From: Oceanococcus sp964629015
GTDB taxonomy: Bacteria > Pseudomonadota > Gammaproteobacteria > Nevskiales > Oceanococcaceae
Direction: 5' to 3'
DNA: 64,000 bases
NCBI GenBank assembly: GCA_964629015.1
Contig: CAZVMN010000002.1
Coordinates: 124,001 to 188,000 of the forward strand
Under the pieces are notes generated by a model. It made no database searches and was not told the DNA's origin. It worked only from the letters and a program-made list of their open reading frames with translations. This document shows positions 53,922 through 62,625 of this stretch, in pieces (the first letter of the stretch is position 1; each line of letters begins with the position of its first letter). Made by a program: the position numbers and the translations under genes.

Positions 53922-54854
53922 ATGACCCAGAGGACTATTTACTCGGAAACCTGGACACTCGCACAGCGAGGGCGCAAGAACGCTGTCCTACTACCCGGCC
54001 AAGCCGTTGGTTCGAGCGTAGAAATCGAGCGTCAGCGCGATGGCATTCTCGATTCGGTGCTAACGCTTTTCACAGCCAATCGGGAATGCAGCTATAAATG
54101 TCTCATGTGCGATCTATGGCGCAACACCCTGGATCACCGATCTCCAACTGGAAGCGTTGCGTCCCAGGTTGACGAGGCGTTGGCGGCGCACCCGGATATC
54201 AAGCGGCTCAAACTCTATACCGCCGGCAGTTTTTTTGACCAAGGCGCGGTCCCGACAGCCGATGTTGAACGGATCGTCCAGGCGACCCGGAATCTCAAAA
54301 CCGTCATTGTCGAGAGCCATCCGCGACTGATCACCGAAGACGCTCTGCAAACTTTGCAGACCTTTGGAAACCACCGTGTTGAAGTCGCCATGGGGCTGGA
54401 AACAGTCCATCCCCAGGTACTGCAGCGCCTCAACAAACGCATGACGGTTGATGATTTTGCACGCGCCACGCAAAGGCTCTCGGACGTTGGGATCGCCGCG
54501 CGCGCGTTCATCCTGCTGCGCCCGCCCTTTATGACCGAGGATGAGGGATACGACTGGGCGTTGCGCAGTGTAGAGACCGCCTGGGATATGGGCGTCGAGT
54601 GTTGTGTACTGATACCTGTTCGCGGCGGGAACGGGGCGCTGGAGAGGCTTGCGGCTCAGGGGCTATTTGAGCCCCCTCGCCTACACACCCTTGAGCGCGC
54701 CTTATCGGCGTGCTTATCGAAAGCGCGAGGGCGCGTCTTTGCCGACCTGTGGGATGCCCCTTATTTTGGCGCCGACGACCCTGACACAGCTACGCGAATT
54801 GAACGTATCGCGCGTATGAACCAAACGCAGCGCGCAGCATCAAGCGCTCAATGA
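53922..54854 (+). CDS. Radical SAM enzyme of unknown substrate
   Basis: This 310-residue protein has the 4Fe-4S motif ECSYKCLMCDLW (C56, C60, C63), the radical SAM CxxxCxxC pattern, and little more than the core TIM barrel: no SPASM or auxiliary-cluster cysteines are seen at the C-terminus. Barrel-type segments (VEVAMGLETVHPQVLQRLNK, RAFILLRPPFMTEDEG) follow. It starts 15 bases after the synthetase-like gene, behind a hairpin, and overlaps the halogenase-like gene by ATGA. The reaction is unknown; the context suggests action on a small metabolite. Confidence 0.85.
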   Translation: MTQRTIYSETWTLAQRGRKNAVLLPGQAVGSSVEIERQRDGILDSVLTLFTANRECSYKCLMCDLWRNTLDHRSPTGSVASQVDEALAAHPDIKRLKLYTAGSFFDQGAVPTADVERIVQATRNLKTVIVESHPRLITEDALQTLQTFGNHRVEVAMGLETVHPQVLQRLNKRMTVDDFARATQRLSDVGIAARAFILLRPPFMTEDEGYDWALRSVETAWDMGVECCVLIPVRGGNGALERLAAQGLFEPPRLHTLERALSACLSKARGRVFADLWDAPYFGADDPDTATRIERIARMNQTQRAASSAQ

Positions 54855-56290
54855 CTGCACATTGGGACGTCGCCATTGTTGGCGCTGGCTTCTCCGGTGC
54901 TTTAGCCGCAGCCGTATTGGCCCGTACCGGACGTCGCGTTTTACTGCTTGATCGGCAAACGCATCCGCGCTTCGCGATTGGTGAATCATCAACGCCCATA
55001 GCCTCTTTACTGCTGGGGCAAATGGCCCGTGAATTCGATCTTCCGGAACTGGCGGATTTCACCAGCTATGGGCGATGGTGTGATTCGCGCCCCGAGATCA
55101 TGCGTGGCTGCAAACAGGGATTTGTCTATCTGCACGATCAACTCAGCCCGAATTTGACGCGTTTGTCCGTGCCAACGGCTGAACATCGCAAAGATGCGGA
55201 CACACAGTGGTTGCGTGCGGACTTTGACGCAGAAATGTGCCGCATTGCGGTCGCCCACGGCGCCGTATTCCTCGCCCCCGTGGAATTGACCGAATGGATG
55301 TGGGACGGGACACACAATCGCTGGCAGCTTGCGTGGCACAACACCGAAGACGCGAACGCTGGTCACACCCATGCACAAGCCACATTGCTCATCGACACCG
55401 CAGGCTTAGGCCCCAAACGAACACCAGCCAACTGGAAAACAGCCAGCTCAGCTCGGTTTGCTCATTATGAAAATGTAGCGACGCTGGCCGATGTACTGGA
55501 CAGCGTTGGCGTGGATTCCAGTGCAGACGCGTTCGCCCTCGATGATGCAGTCGTTCACGTTTTAACCGAACGGGGTTGGTGGTGGTTCATCCGCTTCGAC
55601 AACGGCTGCGTCAGTGTGGGTGAAGTCATAAACCAACGACTTGAGCGCAAAAAGCCACCGATCGCGACCTCCGCCAGCGTTACCGCAGCTTTGATGCGCG
55701 ATGCCCGACGTATCAGCCCAATCGGCGAAATCAAACGCCTGCAATGGTATCGACCCAAACCGCCAGGACCTCAGTTCGCGCGGCTAGCCGGGGCGACCGG
55801 ATTCGTCGATGCCCTGCACTCAACCGGCATTGCCCACAGCCTTTTTAGCCTGGTGCGCTTGCTTCGTCACATTGTGAATGAACCGGTCGATTCATTACAT
55901 TTTTCTGAAGCGCTGAACCTGCACCATTGCGCGATGCTCCATGAACTCGAGCACATCGACGCGCTGATCGCTTCCAGCTACGCAGCCATGCCCAATCTCG
56001 ATCGTTTCGAAGCTTGGGTCATGCTGTATTTCGCCGCAGCAACCAGTTGCGAGCAAGCACTGCGCGTTGCCAATGAGAAAGAGCCGCCAGCGGGCGGCTT
56101 TCTCGGCGCCACGGATGATGCGTTCCAGCGCGCCTTGGAGCGCGCTATCACCGACCCTAACCTGCACAAGGCCTCCATTCAGGACCTTCACACGCTCATG
56201 CGCAGAGACTTCGCGGCATGGAACACAGCAAGCCTGTGGACCCCCGAGTTCCGGGGAATTTATCCCTACGTTGAACTTCAACGAGGCTAA
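54851..56290 (+). CDS. FAD-dependent oxidoreductase, tryptophan-halogenase-like
   Basis: A 479-residue flavoprotein of the halogenase-like group. The FAD site is GAGFSG (11-16), and GESSTP (44-49) corresponds to the GES motif of flavin halogenases. GCKQGF (86-91) supplies a lysine near the position of the catalytic Lys of PrnA, and RGWWWFIR (241-248) resembles their WxWxIP motif except that Pro is Arg. GFVDALHSTGI is also typical. Whether it halogenates or oxidises is open. It overlaps the radical SAM gene by ATGA, the last gene of the unit. Confidence 0.78.
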   Translation: MTAHWDVAIVGAGFSGALAAAVLARTGRRVLLLDRQTHPRFAIGESSTPIASLLLGQMAREFDLPELADFTSYGRWCDSRPEIMRGCKQGFVYLHDQLSPNLTRLSVPTAEHRKDADTQWLRADFDAEMCRIAVAHGAVFLAPVELTEWMWDGTHNRWQLAWHNTEDANAGHTHAQATLLIDTAGLGPKRTPANWKTASSARFAHYENVATLADVLDSVGVDSSADAFALDDAVVHVLTERGWWWFIRFDNGCVSVGEVINQRLERKKPPIATSASVTAALMRDARRISPIGEIKRLQWYRPKPPGPQFARLAGATGFVDALHSTGIAHSLFSLVRLLRHIVNEPVDSLHFSEALNLHHCAMLHELEHIDALIASSYAAMPNLDRFEAWVMLYFAAATSCEQALRVANEKEPPAGGFLGATDDAFQRALERAITDPNLHKASIQDLHTLMRRDFAAWNTASLWTPEFRGIYPYVELQRG

Positions 56291-56306
56291 GTGTGTGCAA
56301 AGAGAC

Positions 56307-56383
56307 TGGCGCGCCCTGCAGGATTCGAACCTGCGACCGTCGGCTTAGAAGGCCGATGCTCTATCCAGCTGAGCTAAGGGCGC
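56307..56383 (-). tRNA. tRNA-Arg (anticodon TCT)
   Basis: The minus strand folds into a complete tRNA: acceptor GCGCCCT with AGGGCGC, D arm TAGCTCAGCTGGATAGAGC, anticodon loop with TCT, T arm GCAGGTTCGAATCCTGC, and an encoded CCA. It reads AGA/AGG-type arginine codons. It lies 16 bases from the stop of the halogenase-like gene; no integrase or attachment duplication was seen. Confidence 0.96.
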
Positions 56384-56455
56384 GTATCAAGGCCGCAGAT
56401 TGTAGCGGATGACAGCGCCCCTGCCAGATCAAACTCGGCATCAACATCCGGTCAA

Positions 56456-56953
56456 TCAGGATTTTTCCGGTCGGACAATCTGAGTCTGGAGATTCCGAAT
56501 CACTTCGCGCGCATCAAAGGCATTGAGATTCTCCGGTGATTTCTCACCTTTGAACGTCATGATGTGCGCTTCTGCGATGTATTCCGTCGACGATGTGGTG
56601 GTGGTGACACCGACACCACCGAATGGATGCCAGTACCAGTGGCCAAACCCGCTGCCCACGCTAAAACTTTGCTGTTGGGTGGTCTCCGAATCGGTTTCCA
56701 GACTGACTGTGACGAAGTAATCGTCGCCGTTGTCCAAAGTGATTTCAGCGGCGCGGAATAGCAGATAGTTCTGCACCGTGTCTTTGTCCGTCAGCCTGTT
56801 ACCGGCGAAGCGGATGCGATAGCGGTTGGTTTCCAGCTTCTGATCGCTGTAGCCCTCACCGCGTTGCATCGCCTGATATGGCGTTGCCGTTGCGCATCCC
56901 GCAAGAACAGCGGCAGCGATGGCCAAAAGCGTCAATCGAGTTGTGTTTTGCAC
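56456..56953 (-). CDS. CC0125/CC1285 family lipoprotein
   Basis: This 165-residue lipoprotein has a signal ending LAGC (Cys20). The conserved pattern of the CC0125/CC1285 family is visible: PYQAMQRGEGYSDQKLETNRYRIRFAGN, then YLLFRAAEITLDNGDDYF. The function is unknown; a periplasmic or outer-membrane location is expected. It is transcribed away from the GH3 gene, sharing a 187-base interval with inverted repeats. Confidence 0.8.
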   Translation of the reverse strand: MQNTTRLTLLAIAAAVLAGCATATPYQAMQRGEGYSDQKLETNRYRIRFAGNRLTDKDTVQNYLLFRAAEITLDNGDDYFVTVSLETDSETTQQQSFSVGSGFGHWYWHPFGGVGVTTTTSSTEYIAEAHIMTFKGEKSPENLNAFDAREVIRNLQTQIVRPEKS

Positions 56954-57020
56954 GTCGGACCCCGTGATTTATCCAGATGGAGTAACGAATAACGGGCCCA
57001 GCAAGTTCCCTGTATATCTA

Positions 57021-57058
57021 GACCGTCAAGAGCCCATGAAAGTTTCATGTGTACGGTC
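57021..57058. repeat. Nested inverted repeat upstream of the GH3 gene
   Basis: CATGAAA (57035-57041) and TTTCATG (57043-57049) form a near-perfect palindrome, and GACCGT (57021-57026) with ACGGTC (57053-57058) flank it as an outer six-base repeat. It lies about 85 bases before the GH3 start and the same distance from the divergent lipoprotein gene, a good position for an operator. Confidence 0.5.
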
Positions 57059-57140
57059 AACTCACCAAAGCGGATCAGGACACCAACCGTATGGCCAGTG
57101 AATATACCTGCATAACAAAACCTTATGTGGGGAGACACTC

Positions 57141-59474
57141 ATGAACCGCCTGCCATTCTTGCTCGGCTCACTTGCGCTTCTTGTGACCTGTACTGTCGGC
57201 CACGCGGCCGGGCGCTGCGGAGACATCGCGGAGCGCCCCTGGTGCGACACCTCGTTGTCCCCGCAGCAACGGGCTGATTTGCTGGTCGGCACGATGAGCC
57301 TGAGCCAGAAGTTTGACCTCATGGCGGGTGATGACATCCTCGGCGCGGCCACCGGCGAGCCCGCTGTCGGCACGGTGGATGGTATTGATGAACTCGGCAT
57401 CCCGCCGATCTATATGTCTGACGGACCGATGGGGCCCCGCGAGCGATTGGGCACCTTGATGCCGTCGCCACTCGCACTTGGCGCAAGCTTTGACCTGAAC
57501 CTGGTCGGCGAGGTCGCACAGACAATTGCCACCGAGGTCCGCCTGAAAGGCAACGATTTGGTCCATGCACCCACCGTCGACGTGATGCGCATCCCTCAGG
57601 CCGGTCGCACCTTCGAAACCTTCGGTGAAGATCCGTATCTGGCCAGTCGCATCGCCGTACCGTGGGTCCGAGGCGCGCAAACCGAGGGCGTCATCGCCAA
57701 CGTCAAGCATTTTGTGCTCAACACGCAAGAAGGTTTGATCGGCGTGCCCCCGATTACCGCTGTGCTTGGCGGCCGGCAATTGGTCAACGCGATCATTGAT
57801 GAGCGCACCTTGCGAGAAATCTACCTACCTCCGTTCGAAGCCGCTGTGGTTGAAGCCGAAGCCGGCAGCATCATGTGCGCCTACAACTTTGTAAACGGCC
57901 AACCCGCTTGCTCCAGCCCAAGTTTGCTCGGCGATATTCTGCGTGGCGAATGGGGTTTTGACGGTTTCGTGCTGACAGACTATGTGCTGGCCAATAAGGA
58001 AACGGCGGGCGCTGTGAACGCAGGGCTGGACATTGAAATGCCGATTCCTCAGTTATACGCACCACTGCTGTTGCAAACCGCTGTGCTGACAGGGCTTGTC
58101 AGCGAAGAAACCATCAATCAAAGGGTCGCAACGACCTTGCGCACACTGTTCAAATTCGGTTTTTTCGACCGCGAAGCCTTCCCCTCTGATGACAGCCTGA
58201 TCGACATCGAAAAACATGCCCAGGTCGCACAAAAGGTCGCGGAGCAAGGCAGCGTGTTGCTCAAGAACAATGGCGTTTTGCCGCTTGATGCTGAGGCTCT
58301 GCAATCGATTGCAATCATCGGCGTGGCCGCAACAGAAAATTACGATGTGGGTGGCTCTGCCTCAGTGCAACCCTTTCGCTACAGCGCTCCGCTAGACGCG
58401 ATCACCGCACGTGCCGGCAGTCAGGTCGTGGTGCGCTATGACGACGGCAGCGATCTCCAAACTGCGGTAGAACTGGCCCGGGACAGCGATATCGCCATTG
58501 TTTTTGGTCGTGATGCTGCCCAGGAAGGTGTCGACAAAACCTGTCTTTCGCTGGATTGTCCGGCCCTGCTTCCAGGTTTGCCCCCCGCCACCAAACCACA
58601 AGATGAATTGATCTTTGCGGTGGCTGCAAGCAACCCCTCAACGATCGTGGTTCTCCAGACAGGCGGGCCGGTTTTGACGCCTTGGCGCGATGATGTCGAA
58701 GCCGTATTGGCAACCTGGTATCCCGGCCAGGAAGCAGGATCAGCACTGGCCCGCGTTTTGTTTGGCGATGTGGACCCCGGCGGACGATTGCCCGTCACCT
58801 TCATGGCTGAGGAGCAGCAAACGCCAACCGCCGGGCAACCTCTGCGTTATCCCGGCGTGGCCAATCAGGCCGTGTTCAGCGAGGGCGTCTTTACGGGCTA
58901 TCGCTGGTATGACGAAAATGACCAGCAGCCGGCGTTTCCGTTCGGCCATGGCCTGTCTTATACGCAGTTTGTCTTCGCCGACCTTGAGGTCGACGATCGT
59001 GGAGACCGTGTCGACGTGAGTTTCAAGGTTCACAATGTCGGCTCACGCCGTGGCACAGCCATACCTCAGATCTATGTTGGGCTACCGGATGTTCGCGAAG
59101 GCGTGGCGCAACCCCCGCGCCAGCTCAAAGGTTTTGCCCGCCTGAGCCTCGACGCAAACGACACGCAAAACGTCAGCCTGTCGTTGAATGCCCGCGATCT
59201 GCAGTACTGGGATGCAACGGAACACGCGTGGCGAACCGCGCCCGGTTGTTACCGCATCATGCTGGCCCACTCCTCGCGCGAGATCGTGCAGGAGCGCGAG
59301 ATCACACGCGGCACCGACAATGCCTGCGCAGAACAGCAAACCCGGCTGGCAAATCAACCGCGCGGCGGCAGTCTGACGCTGTGGTATGTCATCCTGATGC
59401 TTTGCGCAGTGTTTGCGCGCTCCGGATGTCCTACCCATGCTCCGCCCGGTTATTCGTCCCGCCAGAATCGATGA
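57141..59474 (+). CDS. Glycoside hydrolase family 3 beta-glucosidase
   Basis: A 777-residue exported GH3 enzyme cleaving beta-glycosides. A signal peptide ends near residue 23 (GHAA). Family markers are YMSDGPMGPR, RTFETFGEDPYLASR (156-170), NVKHFV (187-192) and the nucleophile D280 in GFVLTDYVLA. The (alpha/beta) sandwich and an FnIII-like C-terminal domain (about 600-725) follow. An extra hydrophobic segment (LTLWYVILMLCAVFA, near 745-760) at the C-terminus is unusual and might anchor it. It overlaps the GNAT gene by 38 bases. Confidence 0.92.
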   Translation: MNRLPFLLGSLALLVTCTVGHAAGRCGDIAERPWCDTSLSPQQRADLLVGTMSLSQKFDLMAGDDILGAATGEPAVGTVDGIDELGIPPIYMSDGPMGPRERLGTLMPSPLALGASFDLNLVGEVAQTIATEVRLKGNDLVHAPTVDVMRIPQAGRTFETFGEDPYLASRIAVPWVRGAQTEGVIANVKHFVLNTQEGLIGVPPITAVLGGRQLVNAIIDERTLREIYLPPFEAAVVEAEAGSIMCAYNFVNGQPACSSPSLLGDILRGEWGFDGFVLTDYVLANKETAGAVNAGLDIEMPIPQLYAPLLLQTAVLTGLVSEETINQRVATTLRTLFKFGFFDREAFPSDDSLIDIEKHAQVAQKVAEQGSVLLKNNGVLPLDAEALQSIAIIGVAATENYDVGGSASVQPFRYSAPLDAITARAGSQVVVRYDDGSDLQTAVELARDSDIAIVFGRDAAQEGVDKTCLSLDCPALLPGLPPATKPQDELIFAVAASNPSTIVVLQTGGPVLTPWRDDVEAVLATWYPGQEAGSALARVLFGDVDPGGRLPVTFMAEEQQTPTAGQPLRYPGVANQAVFSEGVFTGYRWYDENDQQPAFPFGHGLSYTQFVFADLEVDDRGDRVDVSFKVHNVGSRRGTAIPQIYVGLPDVREGVAQPPRQLKGFARLSLDANDTQNVSLSLNARDLQYWDATEHAWRTAPGCYRIMLAHSSREIVQEREITRGTDNACAEQQTRLANQPRGGSLTLWYVILMLCAVFARSGCPTHAPPGYSSRQNR

Positions 59475-59946
59475 CGCTGCAGATATCGCGGCGATCTACA
59501 ATCCGTTCATACGCGACACCGTCATCACCTTTGAAGAGGACCTGATCCACGCAGAACAGATTGTCGAGCGCATGAATGCCGTCAAGGCACATGGTCTGCC
59601 ATGGCTGATCAGCGAGGTCGACAACCAAGTGCTGGGCTATGCCTATGCAGACCGGTGGCGGACGCGTTCGGCCTATCGTTTTGCCGTGGAGAGTGCGATC
59701 TATCTGGACCGCAAGATTGCCGGCCAGGGTATCGGAACCCTGCTTTACCAACGGCTACTCGAAGTGCTCAGCGATGCGGGCATGCACACCGTGATTGCCG
59801 GTATCACCCTGCCCAACGCCGCCAGTGTCGCACTCCACGAGCGATTGGGATTTCAAAAGGTCGCGCACTTCCCGTCGGTTGGCCTCAAATTTGGCCAATG
59901 GCTGGATGTCGGCTATTGGCAACACACGATTGACGTCACGGACTGA
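59437..59946 (+). CDS. GNAT family N-acetyltransferase (phosphinothricin/MddA type)
   Basis: A 169-residue acetyltransferase with a typical start IRPARIDDAADIAAIYN and the acetyl-CoA site GQGIGTLLYQRL, plus LHERLGFQKVAHF. It resembles the phosphinothricin/methionine-sulfone N-acetyltransferases. Native substrates are uncertain. The ATG at 59437 lies inside the end of the GH3 gene (38 bases, different frame), so it is cotranscribed; no operon logic is apparent. Confidence 0.88.
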   Translation: MLRPVIRPARIDDAADIAAIYNPFIRDTVITFEEDLIHAEQIVERMNAVKAHGLPWLISEVDNQVLGYAYADRWRTRSAYRFAVESAIYLDRKIAGQGIGTLLYQRLLEVLSDAGMHTVIAGITLPNAASVALHERLGFQKVAHFPSVGLKFGQWLDVGYWQHTIDVTD

Positions 59947-59972
59947 CGCGGCGCGCCAGTCCACGGCGCTGA

Positions 59973-60767
59973 CTATTGGCCTTTGAAGCGAGCTTCACGC
60001 TTCTGCACAAACGCACCAATGCCTTCCAGAGCGTCGTCGGTAAAGCCGATCTGGCTTTGCAGACGCGCCTCGCGAGCGATCTGGGCCTCCAGATCCAAAT
60101 CCAGTGAACTGTCCATCAACTGTTTGATCGCGGCCAACGCCCGAGTCGGTTGTGCAGCCATGCGTGCGGCCAACGCCTGAGTTTGGGTTTGCAGTTCGTC
60201 ATCTTCGAACACCTCGGTGATCAAACCCCAGTCCAAAGCCGTTTGCGCATCCAGTGCATCACCGCTCATCAACCAGCGTGTTGCGCGCGCACGTCCAATC
60301 AGTCGCGGCACACTCCAGGTGCCGCCGGCATCCGGAATCAGACCAATCCGGACAAAAGCCTGGATCAATTTGGCGGATTTGGCCGCCACGACCACGTCAC
60401 AGGCGAGCGCGATGTTCAAACCTGCACCTGCCGCCACGCCGTTGATGGACGCAATCACCGGCTTCTCCAAATGGCGGATTTCGCGCAGCACCGGATGGTA
60501 GGTGGTGTGCAGCGGCTGCCCCAAATCCGGCCGCTCGCCGGGCTTGAGCTGGGTCATGGTGTCTTTCAAGTCAGCGCCAGAGGTAAACCCTCGCCCGGCT
60601 CCCGTGAGTACTACGCACCGGCAGGCTTGGTCTTTGCCTGCTTCGACCAAGGCTTCGCGCAGCTCTCGCAACAGCTCGAAAGACAATGCGTTGAGGCTTT
60701 CCGGACGATTCAGGGTGATCGTGGTTATGCCGTCAGCGGATTCGACAAGCAAAGTGTTGTAACTCAT
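59973..60767 (-). CDS. Enoyl-CoA hydratase/isomerase (PaaG-like)
   Basis: A 264-residue crotonase-fold enzyme. The oxyanion holes are in GFTSGADLKD and GVAAGAGLNIALACD. The segment RIGLIPDAGGTWSVPRLIG has Asp where hydratases have Glu, as in PaaG-type 1,2-epoxyphenylacetyl-CoA isomerases. It lies divergently from a TetR gene with a palindromic operator between, so it is probably controlled by that regulator. No other phenylacetate genes are seen nearby. Confidence 0.88.
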   Translation of the reverse strand: MSYNTLLVESADGITTITLNRPESLNALSFELLRELREALVEAGKDQACRCVVLTGAGRGFTSGADLKDTMTQLKPGERPDLGQPLHTTYHPVLREIRHLEKPVIASINGVAAGAGLNIALACDVVVAAKSAKLIQAFVRIGLIPDAGGTWSVPRLIGRARATRWLMSGDALDAQTALDWGLITEVFEDDELQTQTQALAARMAAQPTRALAAIKQLMDSSLDLDLEAQIAREARLQSQIGFTDDALEGIGAFVQKREARFKGQ

Positions 60768-60810
60768 GGGTATCGTTTCAAGTGTGTTTGTAAAATTCCG
60801 GCAACCAAGT

Positions 60811-60822
60811 TACCGATCGGTA
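60811..60822. promoter_or_regulatory. Palindromic operator for the TetR-type regulator
   Basis: TACCGATCGGTA is a perfect 12-base palindrome, in the style of TetR-family sites, about 45 bases before the PaaG-like start and 80 before the TetR start. A partial copy (ATAACCGATTG) follows at about 60836, and GGTAAC repeats lie near 60885. Confidence 0.6.
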
Positions 60823-60901
60823 TCTTCGGCAGGATCATAACCGATTGCGGGGTTTGCGCGGGCCGCTGTTAACACTTGGTAACCAGCGGTAACATGGACT
60901 C

Positions 60902-61525
60902 ATGGAGATCACCAAAAAAAATAAAGAGCAAACCAAACGTCGAATTCTCAGGACCGTGGAAAGACTCTTGGTTGAGGAGGGTTTTTCAGCCTTGGGCATC
61001 AACCGCATCGCCAATGAAACCGGTGTGGCCAAGGTGCTGATCTACCGCTACTTCGGCGATCTTGAAGGCTTGCTCAATGCCTTTATTACCAGTGAAGACT
61101 TCTGGCCCACGCGTGCTGAGATCATCGACCTGCCAGACGAAGAGTTTTTCCAGATGCCACTGCGCGAGCGCATCAAGCGGGTCATGTTCAACTTCGCCGC
61201 CGCCTTGGGCAAGCGCCCAGAAACCATGGCCATTCTGGCCTGGGAAATGTCGGGCAACCCCAGCCTCACGCGGGCCATGGAAGATGCTCTGGGACAATTC
61301 GCCAATCAGATCAGTGAATCCCTGTCCCACAATGACAAACCCGTGCACAGCCAGTTGAAGCCCATGCTCTCCGTGCTCAGCGCCGGTATGATCCACCTCG
61401 GCATGGCTTACCAACATCACCAGCGTTTTGCGTCCCTGCGGCTGGAAAGCCCGGACGACTGGAAGCGCGTACTCAAAGCTTTTTCAACTCTGCTTGATCA
61501 CATTCCAGTGGAGCAGCAGTCATGA
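60902..61525 (+). CDS. TetR family transcriptional regulator
   Basis: A 207-residue regulator with an N-terminal TetR HTH (TKRRILRTVERLLVEEGF, then IANETGVAKVLIYRYF about 38-54) and an all-helical ligand domain. It is divergent from the PaaG-like gene and heads a run with the patatin gene, which overlaps its stop by ATGA. It probably represses the divergent gene, itself and the genes downstream. Ligand unknown; acyl-CoA is one possibility. Confidence 0.92.
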   Translation: MEITKKNKEQTKRRILRTVERLLVEEGFSALGINRIANETGVAKVLIYRYFGDLEGLLNAFITSEDFWPTRAEIIDLPDEEFFQMPLRERIKRVMFNFAAALGKRPETMAILAWEMSGNPSLTRAMEDALGQFANQISESLSHNDKPVHSQLKPMLSVLSAGMIHLGMAYQHHQRFASLRLESPDDWKRVLKAFSTLLDHIPVEQQS

Positions 61526-62625
61526 GTTCACTGGTCATCCGCGCGGGCGCCACGGCGCGGCGCCTGATTGAGCAAGACGGGCTACATCCCGACCAGTTTG
61601 CTGTCATGGCGGGCGCGGCCGGCGGGCCCAAGTGGCTGGCTTTGGCCGGACTTGATCGGTATTTCTTCGGCGAATTTTTCGCCGACCGCGAGCGACCTTT
61701 GTTCACCGTCGGTTCGTCGATTTCGAGCTGGCGTTTTGCTGCCGCCGCCCAAGACGATCCCGTCGCAGCCTTCGACCGGTTTGAAGAGGCTTATCTGAAG
61801 CAACGCTACAGCGATAAACCAGATTCAGCCGAAATCAGCGCGGTCTGCAATAACCTTCTCGATACGCTGCTGCCCGATGAGCACATTGAACAGTTGCTCG
61901 ATCACCAATATCTTCGCCCCAACATCATTACCGTGCGCTGCCTGGGCAAAGCGGCACACGAAACGCCGCGCCAGCTCAAAGCGGGGCTTGCCGCCATCGC
62001 GATGAGCAACCTGCGAGGACGATCGCGTTTGGCGAACCACATGGAACGCGTGGTTTTTCGCCATCCCAAAGGGCATGCGCCATTTCTGCCCTTTCGTGAT
62101 GCGTTCGTCAGCCACGAGATCGCACTGACGGCCGACAACCTTAAGCCGGCACTGCGTGCCAGCGCCTCGATTCCGCTATTGATGCAGGGCGAAGTCGACA
62201 TACCCGGCGCGCCAACCGGCATGTACCGCGACGGCGGGCTGATCGACTACCACATGGATCTGGACTATCGCCTGGATCATGGCCTGGTTCTGTTTCCCCA
62301 TTTCTCGACGCGAATCGTGCCCGGTTGGCTGGACAAATTCCTACCCTGGCGCAAACCACATGCCCATCATCTGGACCGGGTGCTGATGATCGCGCCATCC
62401 GCCGAGATGTTGGCGCGCCTACCCCATGGCAAAATCCCAGATCGTCGCGATTTCAATCGCTATGACAATCTCGATGATTTACTCGCGAACTGGGCCGTGG
62501 CCACAGCGGAATGTCGACGCATGGCGGATGAATGGGCAGAGATTGTTAATAGTTGTACGCTGTCTTCCCGACTTGAAGCCTTCCCCGAGAACAGCGTTAC
62601 CAGCGTGAAATCCGGCACCCGATGA
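61522..62625 (+). CDS. Patatin-like phospholipase
   Basis: A 367-residue patatin-fold acyl hydrolase. The nucleophile serine is S66 in the elbow VGSSIS (63-68), the oxyanion loop is MAGAAGGPKW (29-38), and the catalytic Asp is D237 in MYRDGGLIDYH. There is no signal peptide, so it acts inside the cell or at the membrane. It overlaps the TetR gene and the ATP-binding regulator by ATGA at both ends, so all three are translationally coupled. Confidence 0.85.
   Translation: MSSLVIRAGATARRLIEQDGLHPDQFAVMAGAAGGPKWLALAGLDRYFFGEFFADRERPLFTVGSSISSWRFAAAAQDDPVAAFDRFEEAYLKQRYSDKPDSAEISAVCNNLLDTLLPDEHIEQLLDHQYLRPNIITVRCLGKAAHETPRQLKAGLAAIAMSNLRGRSRLANHMERVVFRHPKGHAPFLPFRDAFVSHEIALTADNLKPALRASASIPLLMQGEVDIPGAPTGMYRDGGLIDYHMDLDYRLDHGLVLFPHFSTRIVPGWLDKFLPWRKPHAHHLDRVLMIAPSAEMLARLPHGKIPDRRDFNRYDNLDDLLANWAVATAECRRMADEWAEIVNSCTLSSRLEAFPENSVTSVKSGTR

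Noticed and set aside
56307..56383. tRNA-Arg as an integration site for an island
   Set aside because: No integrase, direct duplicate of the tRNA end or other mobility gene is seen on either side.
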